A DNA stretch of 64,000 nt from Bradyrhizobium sp. 200 (GTDB lineage: Bacteria > Pseudomonadota > Alphaproteobacteria > Rhizobiales > Xanthobacteraceae), in contig NZ_CP064689.1 of assembly GCF_023100945.1 (NCBI RefSeq), forward strand, positions 4,694,001 through 4,758,000, given 5' to 3'. This document shows positions 42,427 to 50,222 of this stretch, in pieces. Position 1 is the first letter of the stretch. Each line of letters begins with the position of its first letter. Both the position numbers and the translations under genes were made by a program. The notes beneath the pieces were generated by a model, which was given only the letters and a program-made list of their open reading frames with translations, was not told the DNA's origin and ran no database searches.

Positions 42427-43164
42427 ATGGCGGCTTTGCAACATTCGCGAATCTGCAAGGGGTGCTGGGAGCAGATGCATCTGCCGGTGCCGATTCGCGG
42501 CGTGGTCTCGGCGCCATTCCGCGCGTTTGGCATTCGTCCGAGCCGGATGAACCCCAACACCTGCACCATCTGCGAGCTGATGTTCACGAAGGTGATGCGC
42601 GCCCGCAAGATCACCATCGACGCGACCATCATGTTTGCCGATCTGCGGGGCTACACCAGCCTGTCGCAGTCGCAATCGCCGGATGTGGTTTCTGGCCTGC
42701 TCGACGCATTCTATGACGAATGTGCCAGCGCGATCTGGGAGCATGAGGGGCTCCTCAACAAGACGATCGGCGACGCCGTGATGGCGGTCTTCAATTTTCC
42801 CTTGAAGCGGGAAGCACACGCCAGAAACGCTGTGCTCGCCGCGCGCGAAATCCAGAACAACTGGCGCGACCGGCGCGAGAGCCTTGTCGAAGCGCACGGC
42901 CTCACCGCGAGCGAATTGGGGATCGGCATCGGCATCCATTCCGGCGAACTAAGTTTTGGCGAGTTCGGCCGATCGCACCGCGACCTGACGGCGATCGGCA
43001 CGGTTGTGAACACCGCGTCCCGGGCCCAGTCGGTCGCCGAAGCCGACCAGATCCTCGTGACCAAGGCCGTGTTCGAGCGCGCCCAACCGGATTTGAGGGA
43101 CAGCCAATCAAAGGCATTCCAGCTCAAGGGATTCGACGTCCCGATCGAGCTTTACGCCGCCTAG
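42427..43164 (+). CDS. Adenylate/guanylate cyclase with N-terminal double CxxC
   Basis: 245 residues from ATG 42427 (a TTG at 42406 is possible). The N-terminal 50 residues contain CKGC (about 11-14) and CTIC (about 46-49), separated by a conserved stretch VPIRGVVSAPFRAFGIRPSR, suggesting a metal or heme/iron-sulphur site. A class III cyclase domain follows: MFADLRGYTSLS and KTIGDAVMAVFNF (two metal Asp), GIGIHSGELSFGEFG, and VVNTASRAQSVAEA (transition-state Asn/Arg). It is apparently catalytically intact. The N-terminal module may let a redox or metal signal control cAMP formation. It is transcribed away from the cupin gene. Confidence 0.83.
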   Translation: MAALQHSRICKGCWEQMHLPVPIRGVVSAPFRAFGIRPSRMNPNTCTICELMFTKVMRARKITIDATIMFADLRGYTSLSQSQSPDVVSGLLDAFYDECASAIWEHEGLLNKTIGDAVMAVFNFPLKREAHARNAVLAAREIQNNWRDRRESLVEAHGLTASELGIGIGIHSGELSFGEFGRSHRDLTAIGTVVNTASRAQSVAEADQILVTKAVFERAQPDLRDSQSKAFQLKGFDVPIELYAA

Positions 43165-43315
43165 CGTGAGTTGGCCGCTCTGCCGTCACCACAAGTTCTT
43201 GCCATCGATCACCGTCACCGGCACGGCAGGATCGGCTCCTTTCCGAATGATATTTTGACCTCTTAACTTGAGCCTGCTGCCACCATGATGTCAGCACCAG
43301 GGAATCGCGAAAGAC

Positions 43316-44218
43316 ATGGCGTTGGGCTTCCTCTTCGTCCTCATTGTCGGCCTGCTCGCCGGCACCATCTCGGGCATTGTCGGCACCGGCTCGTCGATCA
43401 TGCTGATGCCGGTATTGGTCTATCAATACGGGCCAAAGGAAGCTGTTCCGATCATGGCGGTCGCGGCCGTGATGGCGAACTTCTCGCGCATTCTCGCCTG
43501 GTGGCGCGAGGTCGACTGGCGCGCCTGCCTTGCCTATTCGGCCACCGGGATTCCGGCCGCCGCGCTAGGCGCGCGGACGTTGCTCGCGCTGCCCTCGCAC
43601 GCCGTCGATATCGCCATCGGCCTGTTTCTGATCGCGATGGTGCCGGTACGGCACTGGCTCGACCGCCACCAGATCAAGGCACAGCTCTGGCACCTGGCGA
43701 TCGGCGGGGCGATCATCGGCTATATCACCGGCATCGTGGTTTCGACCGGGCCGCTCAGCGTGCCGCTGTTTCTGTTTTACGGGCTGACCAAGGGCGCCTT
43801 CCTCGCCACCGAAGCCGCAAGCTCGCTCGGGCTGTATCTGAGCAAGTCGGTCACGTTCGAACGTTTCGGCGCGCTGACGCCTGATATCGCGCTGAAAGGC
43901 CTGATTGCGGGCTCCTCCCTGATGTTCGGCGCCTTCATCGTCAAACGCTTCGTGCTGCATCTTCAGCCCGACGTCTTTCGGCTCCTCATGGACGCCATCA
44001 TGCTGATGGCCGGCCTTTCGCTGCTGTGGACGGCAGCGACTTCCTGGGTCGAGGTCCAGAAGCTGCAGCAGAATGCCGAGCGGGAGAAAGTACAGGCGCA
44101 GATCACCGTCACCCAGGCGACCGCCATCGAGGCCCGCGCCAAGGCGCTCGGCACCAACCCGAACCTCGTCACGTTGGTGCAGGTGATTGGTAACAACCGA
44201 ATTCGCTCGACGGCCTGA
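43316..44218 (+). CDS. TauE/SafE-family membrane exporter
   Basis: 300 residues with about eight helices. The family start LLAGTISGIVGTGSSIMLMP is followed by AVAAVMANFSRILAW and GIVVSTGPLSVPLFLFYGLT. Such TSUP proteins move sulfur- or carbon-containing anions. The last 50 residues after the final helix form a soluble amphipathic tail with EREKVQAQITVTQATAIEAR; the DNA for it recurs as a 52-bp copy at 45781-45832. It precedes the membrane cyclase by 124 bp. Confidence 0.88.
   Translation: MALGFLFVLIVGLLAGTISGIVGTGSSIMLMPVLVYQYGPKEAVPIMAVAAVMANFSRILAWWREVDWRACLAYSATGIPAAALGARTLLALPSHAVDIAIGLFLIAMVPVRHWLDRHQIKAQLWHLAIGGAIIGYITGIVVSTGPLSVPLFLFYGLTKGAFLATEAASSLGLYLSKSVTFERFGALTPDIALKGLIAGSSLMFGAFIVKRFVLHLQPDVFRLLMDAIMLMAGLSLLWTAATSWVEVQKLQQNAEREKVQAQITVTQATAIEARAKALGTNPNLVTLVQVIGNNRIRSTA
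44075..44126 (+). repeat. 52-bp direct repeat, copy A (within the TauE gene tail)
   Basis: 47 of 52 bases match 45781-45832; the last 34 bases (44093-44126) are identical. Copy A encodes part of the soluble C-terminal tail of the TauE-like protein. Confidence 0.85.
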
Positions 44219-44342
44219 CCGCCGCCGCGTTTATCGGATATGACGCCGTTGACCGGTGGCCGCCGGTTCTCGGACGTGCCACTTTGATCGACGACTCCGT
44301 GCAAGCTTGCACGATCTGGTTCTTGAGCGGGGAGAATGTGTC

Positions 44343-45752
44343 TTGAGCGTAATGGCGAAAGTGGAAGCGGCTGATCTTGCCTATCCCGCCGACCAACGGG
44401 CCGGACGAACCGAAGCCCAGCAAGACACCCAGAAGTTCGCCGAAGCGGCCATTGCGGACAGCAAGCGCCAGGGTCTTCTGCTCGCTGTCCGGGCTCGCTG
44501 GGTCGCACTGGCAGTGATTGCCGTTACCTTGCCGATCATCAACCCGAACTGGGACGTGATTTACTACATCGTGATGCTCGGCCTTTTTGCCGTGATCGGC
44601 TGGGCCCAACTGAAGGTCGGCAAAGTGGGGCGTTCGCAGCCGGAGCTTTTCCTGATCTTTTGCGATCTGGCGCTAATGACGCTCCTCACCGTCGTGCCCA
44701 ATCCATTGAGCGCCGAGAACTGGCCGATCGGCATGCAATTCCGGTTCGAGACCTTCATCTATTTCTTTGTCTTCCTGGCAACCGCGACCCTTGCCTATTC
44801 GTGGCGAACGGTGGTCGCGATGGGCTTCTGGACTTCGGCTGTGTGGGCCGTCGGGGTCGGCTGGGCCTACCTGCAGCCCGAAACGCACGCCGAGCTGTCG
44901 GAACGCGTGCGGACCGCGGTCGGCTCCGACGTCAGAATGTTCGACATCCTCAACCCCGCAGCGATCGGCATTCGGACGCGATTCCAGGAAATCACGGTGT
45001 TCCTGATCGTCGCCATGACCTTGGCGCTGGCGGTGCGCCGTTCCAACGCCCTGCTGATCAGCCACGCCGGAATCGAGCGCGAACGGACCAACCTCGCGCG
45101 GTATTTTTCGCCCAATGTCGTCGAGCAATTGTCTGGAAATGACGAACCTCTCAAGCAGGTCCGAACGCAAAATGTTGCGGTGCTGTTCGCCGACATCGTC
45201 GATTTCACCGCCTATACGGATGGCCGGAGCCCGATGGAGGTCATCGGGACGCTGCGACTATTCCACGAGCGGATGGAGCGGGAAGTGTTCCGGCATGGCG
45301 GAACGCTGGACAAGTATCTGGGCGATGGATTGATGGCGACGTTCGGCACGCCCTCCGCCAGCGATTCAGACGCCGGAAACGCGCTGCGCTGTGCGCAGGC
45401 CATGATCGCATCGATCGGCGAGTTCAATCTCGAACGAAAAAATCGCGGCGAGCCGCCGATCCGCGTCAGCGTCGGATTGCACTATGGTGAAGTCGTGCTC
45501 GGGGATATCGGCCTGAACCGGCTCGAATTCGCGGTCATCGGCACGGCGGTGAACGCGGCAAGCCGGCTTGAATCACTCACCCGCGAACTCGGCTGCGCCA
45601 TCGTGGTCAGCGACGACCTGGTACGGCGGGCCCGGGCGGAATCGAACCATTCGACCGACGACTTCGCGTTGCTTGTCGAGCAGCCGGCACAGATCATTCG
45701 TGGTCTCGAGCAACCGGTCGGTATCTGGACATGCGCCAACGTCACGCCATGA
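44343..45752 (+). CDS. Membrane-bound class III adenylate/guanylate cyclase
   Basis: About 469 residues. TTG 44343 is chosen because GGGGAG lies eight bases before it; ATG 44352 is the alternative. Five to six helices in the N-terminal half (WVALAVIAVTLPIINPNWDV, IYFFVFLATATLAYSWRTVV) form a membrane sensor module. The HAMP-less linker RYFSPNVVEQLS leads into the catalytic domain: VAVLFADIVDFTAYTDG, DKYLGDGLMATFGTPSASDS, VSVGLHYGEVVLGDIGLNRL, and AVIGTAVNAASRLESL. All catalytic residues are present, so cAMP production is likely. It is followed by the peptide genes, but its stop is 266 bases from the first of them. Confidence 0.87.
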   Translation: MSVMAKVEAADLAYPADQRAGRTEAQQDTQKFAEAAIADSKRQGLLLAVRARWVALAVIAVTLPIINPNWDVIYYIVMLGLFAVIGWAQLKVGKVGRSQPELFLIFCDLALMTLLTVVPNPLSAENWPIGMQFRFETFIYFFVFLATATLAYSWRTVVAMGFWTSAVWAVGVGWAYLQPETHAELSERVRTAVGSDVRMFDILNPAAIGIRTRFQEITVFLIVAMTLALAVRRSNALLISHAGIERERTNLARYFSPNVVEQLSGNDEPLKQVRTQNVAVLFADIVDFTAYTDGRSPMEVIGTLRLFHERMEREVFRHGGTLDKYLGDGLMATFGTPSASDSDAGNALRCAQAMIASIGEFNLERKNRGEPPIRVSVGLHYGEVVLGDIGLNRLEFAVIGTAVNAASRLESLTRELGCAIVVSDDLVRRARAESNHSTDDFALLVEQPAQIIRGLEQPVGIWTCANVTP

Positions 45753-45780
45753 TGCCCTGAAGCGCGCGATACAAGGGAAC

Positions 45781-45832
45781 ACCGAGCGCGAAAAGGTGCA
45801 GGCGCAGATCACCGTCACCCAGGCGACCGCCA
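45781..45832 (+). repeat. 52-bp direct repeat, copy B
   Basis: Near-duplicate of 44075-44126 (47/52). The frame still reads EREKVQAQITVTQATA but has no start codon or known domain ahead of it, so it looks like a relic of a duplicated gene tail just after the cyclase stop. Confidence 0.8.
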
Positions 45833-45893
45833 ACGCCGTCGGCGGCGAAGCGCAGGCCGCAGCCGGTGCCCTGCGGCTGAGTGGCAACCAGCT

Positions 45894-46193
45894 CACGAAT
45901 GCGCGAGGCCTGCATCCGAACCATACCCTGAATTCGTACCGGCAGACAGGAGCGACAATCACGCCGCTCCGATGACAGCAACCTAACGTCGCTCACATGG
46001 CGAAAACAGGAGAGCATCATGCCGGATAGGTTTCGCATCGCACTCGCCGTGACCACCTTGGCGCTGGCGACCGTGTCGGCCGTCGATAGCGCGTCGGCGG
46101 GCATAATTAACTGGAGCTGGTTCGCAGTGCCTCTGTATGGCATACCGTACTGAGCGCTTGCAGCGAGACGCAGAGGCCGCCCGCCGCCGGGCG
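45894..46193 (+). repeat. Tandem unit 1 (leader plus small peptide gene)
   Basis: A roughly 300-bp unit that recurs at 46448-46760. The first 125 bases match the second copy except for two substitutions and one inserted base. The coding part that follows is clearly more diverged. Confidence 0.88.
46019..46153 (+). CDS. Tiny secreted peptide, copy 1
   Basis: 44 residues from ATG 46019, preceded by AGGAG. It begins MPDRFRIALAVTTLALATVS, a compact Sec signal peptide, with a probable cleavage after ASA (residues 25-27). The predicted mature peptide is about 17 residues, GIINWSWFAVPLYGIPY, rich in aromatic residues. It aligns along its length with copy 2 (shared W-S-W/AVPLY..P). Too short for standard gene finders, but the conserved start, ribosome binding site and paralog support it. 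Just downstream of it lie a terminator hairpin, the second copy and a MacAB-like exporter. Confidence 0.68.
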   Translation: MPDRFRIALAVTTLALATVSAVDSASAGIINWSWFAVPLYGIPY

Positions 46194-46199
46194 GCTTTT
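46176..46199 (+). terminator. Rho-independent terminator after peptide copy 1
   Basis: GCCGCCCG (46176-46183) pairs with CGGGCGGC (46188-46195) around CCGC, followed by TTTT. It lies 23 bases after the peptide stop, so the first peptide gene is probably a separate short transcript. Confidence 0.75.
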
Positions 46200-46316
46200 G
46201 CAGGTATCGCCACGCGCGACCATCGCGAAGCTTGCGGCCGGACGAAGCCGCCGCGACGCCGCTCCAAAAATAGCAGCAGTAGTGCGCGTGGTTACCGCGG
46301 CGAGACGATCTTGCGT

Positions 46317-46354
46317 AGATCATGATGCGATTGCATAGAATCGCATCATGATCT
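46317..46354. repeat. Perfect 16-bp hairpin
   Basis: The arms at 46317-46332 and 46339-46354 are exact complements (AGATCATGATGCGATT) around loop GCATAG. The GATCATGATGCGATT core is AT-rich compared with its surroundings. Together with the adjacent RIME-like element it is probably a mobile palindromic unit. Confidence 0.8.
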
Positions 46355-46369
46355 CATCGCATTGTTTGA

Positions 46370-46441
46370 GGATGATCTCCGCGCAAACGCTTCGCGTTTG
46401 TTAGCTAAGGGAAACCGGTTTCCGTTTTTCCGGATCATCTC
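46370..46441. repeat. RIME-like intergenic palindromic element
   Basis: Contains AAACGCTTCGCGTTT and the characteristic GGAAACCGGTTTCCG followed by TTTTTCCGGATCATC, matching from memory a dispersed rhizobial palindrome. Ends GATGATC/GATCATC are inverted. Probably non-coding. Confidence 0.65.
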
Positions 46442-46583
46442 TACCCCGCAACCAGCTCACGAATGCGCGAGGCCTGCATCCGAACCGTACGCTGAATTCG
46501 TACCGGCAGACAGGAGCGACAATCACGCCGCTCCGATGACAGCAACCTAACGTCGCTCACATGAGCGAAAACAGGAGAGCATC

Positions 46584-46712
46584 ATGCCGGATAAGTTCCG
46601 CATCGCACTCGCCGTGGCCGTCCTGGCTCTGGCGACCATGTCGGCCGTCGCCCCCGCGTCGGCGCACTGGTTTAGCTGGAGGGCAGTGCCTCTGTATTAC
46701 GTACCGCTCTGA
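46584..46712 (+). CDS. Tiny secreted peptide, copy 2
   Basis: 42 residues from ATG 46584 with AGGAG seven bases upstream. The signal peptide MPDKFRIALAVAVLALATMS ends at APASA; the predicted mature part is HWFSWRAVPLYYVPL, 15 residues with three Trp/Phe in the first five. It shares W-x-W-x-AVPLY-x-P with copy 1, so the mature part is under constraint. It lies 111 bp upstream of the MacA-like gene in the same direction. It resembles no family I know; the best hypothesis is an exported signalling or antimicrobial-type peptide. Short and unproven. Confidence 0.68.
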   Translation: MPDKFRIALAVAVLALATMSAVAPASAHWFSWRAVPLYYVPL

Positions 46713-46728
46713 TTGCTTGCAGCAAGAC

Positions 46729-46760
46729 GCAGAGGCCGTCCGCCGCCGGCCGGCCTCTGC
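46729..46760 (+). terminator. Hairpin after peptide copy 2
   Basis: GCAGAGGCCG (46729-46738) pairs with CGGCCTCTGC (46751-46760) over 10 bp. No T-run follows, unlike copy 1, so transcription may partly continue into the exporter operon. Confidence 0.6.
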
Positions 46761-46823
46761 CCCGTTGCCAAGCGCGACCCATCTCGCGTCACTCAACTGG
46801 AGCAATGGAGGGGATCGTCACAG

Positions 46824-48227
46824 ATGCGCCGCCTGCTGATCACTCTGCTTGCCATCGCCGCTGCCACCGCGGGCACATTCCATTTCTTTCCGCACTGGAG
46901 CGGTGCGCCGGCCCAGCCGTCCTACCGACTCGCCACGGCAAACGAAGGCGAAATCGTTGCCACGGTGAGCGCGAGCGGCACCATCAATCCGACCACGACG
47001 GTCATCGTCGGCTCGCAGCTCTCGGGCCAGGTCGTCGAGCTCCTTGCGGACTACAATTCCAATGTGAAGGCGGGGCAAGTGGTGGCGCGGCTCAATTCGG
47101 ACCAGATCCTCGCCAAGCTCGATGCGGCGCGCGCCGATCTCGAGCAGGCCCGCGCCAAGAATCTGGTGCAGAAAGCGCAGATCGAGCGCGTGCGCGCGGA
47201 CACGGAAAAGGCCCGGGCTGCCGAGGCAGAGATCGAAGCGCAGATCGCCCGCAACGGGGCGCTGCTCGCCGACGCCGAGCGCACTTACCAGCGCCAGAGT
47301 GAACTGCGCGCGCGCGGCGTCACCGCCGAGGCGACGCACGATGCGGCCCGGACGACACGCGATGCCCAGCGTGCGAGCCTCGACTCGGTGAAAGCGCAGC
47401 TCAAATCCGCCAAGGCGCAGCTCCTCGGCCTCGAGGCCGATCAGCGCGTGGCAGAGGCGCAACTTGCAGCCGCGGCCGCGCAGGTCGCCGCGCGCGAGGC
47501 CACGGTCAGACAGATCGAGGTCGATCTCCGGAACACGGAGATCCGCTCGCCGGTTTCCGGCGTCGTGGTTCAGCGTCAGGTCGAGCTTGGTCAGACGGTC
47601 GCGGCCGCGCTGCAGTCGCCGACCTTGTTCCTGGTAGCGAACGATCTTCGCCAAATGGAGATATCCGCCAATATAGACGAGGCCGACGTCGGCCGTATCA
47701 AGCCGGGCCAGCGCGCGACGTTTACGGTGGGCGCCTTTCCCGGGCGAACCTTCGAGGCAACCGTCAAGCAGGTGCGGTTGGGGTCACAGACCATACAGAA
47801 CGTGGTGATCTACACGGCAATCGTCTCGATCGAGAATCCGCGTATCGAGCTGCTGCCGGGAATGACCGCCACGCTGCGGATCGAAACCGACCGGCGCGAC
47901 GGGGCCGTGCAGGTCCCGAGTGCCGCCTTGCGCTGGCGCCCCCCGACGACCGGCGACGTTTCCGGCGCACAGGTTTCGCAGTCACAAGGAAGCAATCTGT
48001 CCGGCGAGCCGAATGCCACCCTCGTCGAACGCAATCGGGCCACGCAGCCTGGGCGTGTCTTCGTGGTCGGGCCGGACGGCAAGCCGCAAGGGGTCACGGT
48101 CCGCATCGGCGCAACCGAAGGGGCCGCAACCGAGATCGTATCGGGCCTCGAGCCCGGCCGCGAGGTGATCATCGGCGGCGGACCGCGCGCCGCCGAGGCG
48201 ACGACCACGCCACCCGGCAGCTTGTAG
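46824..48227 (+). CDS. macA: MacA-like periplasmic adaptor (HlyD/RND family)
   Basis: 467 residues from ATG 46824. A membrane anchor (MRRLLITLLAIAAATAGTFH) is followed by a lipoyl/barrel-sandwich half (VSGVVVQRQVELGQTV, GTINPTTTVIVGSQLSGQVV). A long coiled-coil hairpin (residues about 85-235, many Ala/Glu/Arg heptads) gives TolC docking, then beta-barrel domains. It matches MacA-type adaptors in layout. It forms an operon with the ATPase (10 bp) and permease (4-base overlap). The adaptor couples inner-membrane ATP hydrolysis to an outer-membrane channel encoded elsewhere. Confidence 0.88.
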   Translation: MRRLLITLLAIAAATAGTFHFFPHWSGAPAQPSYRLATANEGEIVATVSASGTINPTTTVIVGSQLSGQVVELLADYNSNVKAGQVVARLNSDQILAKLDAARADLEQARAKNLVQKAQIERVRADTEKARAAEAEIEAQIARNGALLADAERTYQRQSELRARGVTAEATHDAARTTRDAQRASLDSVKAQLKSAKAQLLGLEADQRVAEAQLAAAAAQVAAREATVRQIEVDLRNTEIRSPVSGVVVQRQVELGQTVAAALQSPTLFLVANDLRQMEISANIDEADVGRIKPGQRATFTVGAFPGRTFEATVKQVRLGSQTIQNVVIYTAIVSIENPRIELLPGMTATLRIETDRRDGAVQVPSAALRWRPPTTGDVSGAQVSQSQGSNLSGEPNATLVERNRATQPGRVFVVGPDGKPQGVTVRIGATEGAATEIVSGLEPGREVIIGGGPRAAEATTTPPGSL

Positions 48228-48237
48228 AGAGGACACC

Positions 48238-48993
48238 ATGTCGCTCATCGAGACCGAGCAGCTCACCCGCGTCTATCGGCTCGGCGACGAAGCCGTGCAT
48301 GCGCTCTGCGAGGTGACGCTTTCGGTCGCGGCCGGCGAATTCACCGCCATCATGGGTCCGTCGGGCTCGGGAAAGTCAACGTTCATGAACGTGATCGGCT
48401 GCCTCGACCGGCCGACCTCCGGCCGCTACCGCCTCGGCGGCGAGGAAGTGTCGGCGATGAGTCGCGATGCGCTCGCCGCCGTGCGCAACCGCAAGATCGG
48501 CTTCGTGTTTCAGCAGTTCAACCTGCTCGAGCGTCTTGATGCGCTTGGAAACGTGGAACTGGCGACGATTTACGCTGGGGAGGAGCGCAGGCGACGACGC
48601 GACAAAGCCGCGGCCGCACTCACCCGCGTTGGCCTCGCCGAGCGCCTGTATCATCAGCCGACACAGCTCTCGGGGGGCCAGCAACAGCGCGTCGCCATCG
48701 CCCGCGCACTCGTCAACACACCAAGGCTATTGCTCGCCGATGAGCCGACCGGTGCGCTCGACAGCCGCACCTCGCTCGAGCTGATGGCGCTGTTCCAGGA
48801 GCTAAACAATGAAGGGACGACCGTTGTCGTCGTCACCCACGAACCCGAGGTGGCGCGTTTTGCGTCGCGCCTCGTGCGTTTCCGCGACGGTCGCGTGCTG
48901 AGTGACAGACGACAGCGCCCGGACGACGCTGCCGCCGAGCTGGTCGCAAGCCCGGTCGAGATCATGCCAGGCTTCGCGGAGACGGCAGCATGA
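48238..48993 (+). CDS. macB: MacB/LolD-type ABC transporter ATPase
   Basis: 251 residues. Walker A GPSGSGKSTFMNVIGCLDRP, Q-loop FQQFNLL, signature LSGGQQQRVAIARALV, Walker B LLLADEPTGALDS and switch VVVVTHEPEVARFAS are all present. It provides energy for the MacAB-type exporter. In E. coli MacB the ATPase and permease are one chain; here the permease is separate and overlaps this gene's stop by four bases (48990). The symbol is used for the family, not proven function. Confidence 0.9.
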   Translation: MSLIETEQLTRVYRLGDEAVHALCEVTLSVAAGEFTAIMGPSGSGKSTFMNVIGCLDRPTSGRYRLGGEEVSAMSRDALAAVRNRKIGFVFQQFNLLERLDALGNVELATIYAGEERRRRRDKAAAALTRVGLAERLYHQPTQLSGGQQQRVAIARALVNTPRLLLADEPTGALDSRTSLELMALFQELNNEGTTVVVVTHEPEVARFASRLVRFRDGRVLSDRRQRPDDAAAELVASPVEIMPGFAETAA

Positions 48994-50222
48994 CGTTTGC
49001 TGATGCGGTCATCTCTGCGCTCGACGCGCTGCGGCTGCACAAGCTGCGCAGCTCCCTGACGATACTCGGCATCATCATCGGCGTTGCAGCCGTGATAGCG
49101 ATGGTGGCGGTCGGCAGCGGTGGACGCGAGCAGGTCGCGGCGCAGTTCCGCAGCCTCGGCACCAACCTGCTCGTGGTCATGCCGGGCAACATCACCAAAT
49201 CCGGCGTGGGCCTCGGCTCAGGCTCCGCTTCCTCATTGACCGACGAGGATGCAGCGGCGGCCGTGCGGGAAGTGCCGTTGCTGCAGGTAGCCGCGCCATT
49301 CATTCGCGAAAACGCCCAACTGATCGCTGCCGGCGTCAACTGGTCGAGTCTGGTCTACGGCGTCGATCTTGGCCTGTTCGAGGCGCGCGACTGGGACGTG
49401 GAATCGGGTCGACTGTTCGCACCGGACGAGATCGCCCGCGGGGCGCAGGTGGCGTTGATCGGGCAGTCCGTGGCGCGCGCGCTCTATGGCGGGCTCGATC
49501 CGGTCGGACAGGAGTTGCGGGTGCGCAACGTGCCGTTCCGCGTGATCGGCGTGATGGCAAGAAAGGGCCAATCCGCCTGGGGCCACGACCAGGATGATGT
49601 CGTGCTCCTGCCGCTCAACACGGCGCGCCAGCGGGTGATCGGCCGCAATGCGGCCAATTCGCGCTCGGTCGACTCTTTCTATCTCAAAGTGCGCGAGGGG
49701 GAGAGCCTCGCCGCGGCGGAGAGCGACGTGAAGATGCTGCTGCGCCAGCGTCACCGTCTGCAGCCGATGCAGGACGACGACTTCACGGTCCGCAACCTCG
49801 CCGACATTGCGGCGACGCAGGAGGAAAGCGTGGGCACGCTTGCCTTGCTGCTCGCGATCGTCGCCGGGGTCTCGCTCGCGGTGGGCGGCATTGGTATCAT
49901 GAACATCATGCTGGTGTCGGTGACCGAGCGCACGCGCGAGATCGGGCTGCGGCTCGCGATCGGCGCGCGTCCACGTGATATCCTGAAACAATTCTTGTTC
50001 GAGGCAATCGCGTTGTCGGTCATTGGCGGCGTCATCGGCATTCTCACCGGGATCCTCGCCGCCTGCACAATCGCGAGCCTAGCCCAGTGGCCCCTGCTGA
50101 TTGAACCGGAATGGATCGTGCTGGCAGTGCTGTTTTCCGGATTCGTCGGCGTGTTCTTCGGCTGGTTTCCGGCGCTGCGCGCGTCGCGGCTCGATCCGAT
50201 CGAAGCGTTGCGGTACGCGTGA
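48990..50222 (+). CDS. MacB-type ABC transporter permease
   Basis: 410 residues. The N-terminal helix (LRSSLTILGIIIGVAAVIAM) is followed by a MacB_PCD periplasmic domain (residues about 45-250). Three C-terminal FtsX-type helices follow (LLLAIVAGVSLAVGGIGIMN, FLFEAIALSVIGGVIGILTG, AVLFSGFVGVFFGWFPALRA). This is the mechanotransmission type, which moves substrates already in the periplasm out through TolC. It overlaps the ATPase as ATGA. Confidence 0.92.
   Translation: MTFADAVISALDALRLHKLRSSLTILGIIIGVAAVIAMVAVGSGGREQVAAQFRSLGTNLLVVMPGNITKSGVGLGSGSASSLTDEDAAAAVREVPLLQVAAPFIRENAQLIAAGVNWSSLVYGVDLGLFEARDWDVESGRLFAPDEIARGAQVALIGQSVARALYGGLDPVGQELRVRNVPFRVIGVMARKGQSAWGHDQDDVVLLPLNTARQRVIGRNAANSRSVDSFYLKVREGESLAAAESDVKMLLRQRHRLQPMQDDDFTVRNLADIAATQEESVGTLALLLAIVAGVSLAVGGIGIMNIMLVSVTERTREIGLRLAIGARPRDILKQFLFEAIALSVIGGVIGILTGILAACTIASLAQWPLLIEPEWIVLAVLFSGFVGVFFGWFPALRASRLDPIEALRYA

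Larger units (their letters stand above)
46154..46583. other. Spacer between the two peptide genes
   Basis: 430 bases holding, in order: a terminator (46176-46199), a degenerate segment, a 16-bp perfect hairpin (46317-46354), a RIME-like palindrome (46370-46441) and the second leader copy (46448-46583). No gene was seen in it. Confidence 0.6.
46448..46760 (+). repeat. Tandem unit 2 (leader plus small peptide gene)
   Basis: Second copy of the unit at 45894. The leader 46448-46583 contains, like copy 1, the inverted repeat GAGCGAC ... GTCGCTC enclosing 31 bases. The unit ends in the hairpin at 46729-46760. Confidence 0.88.
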
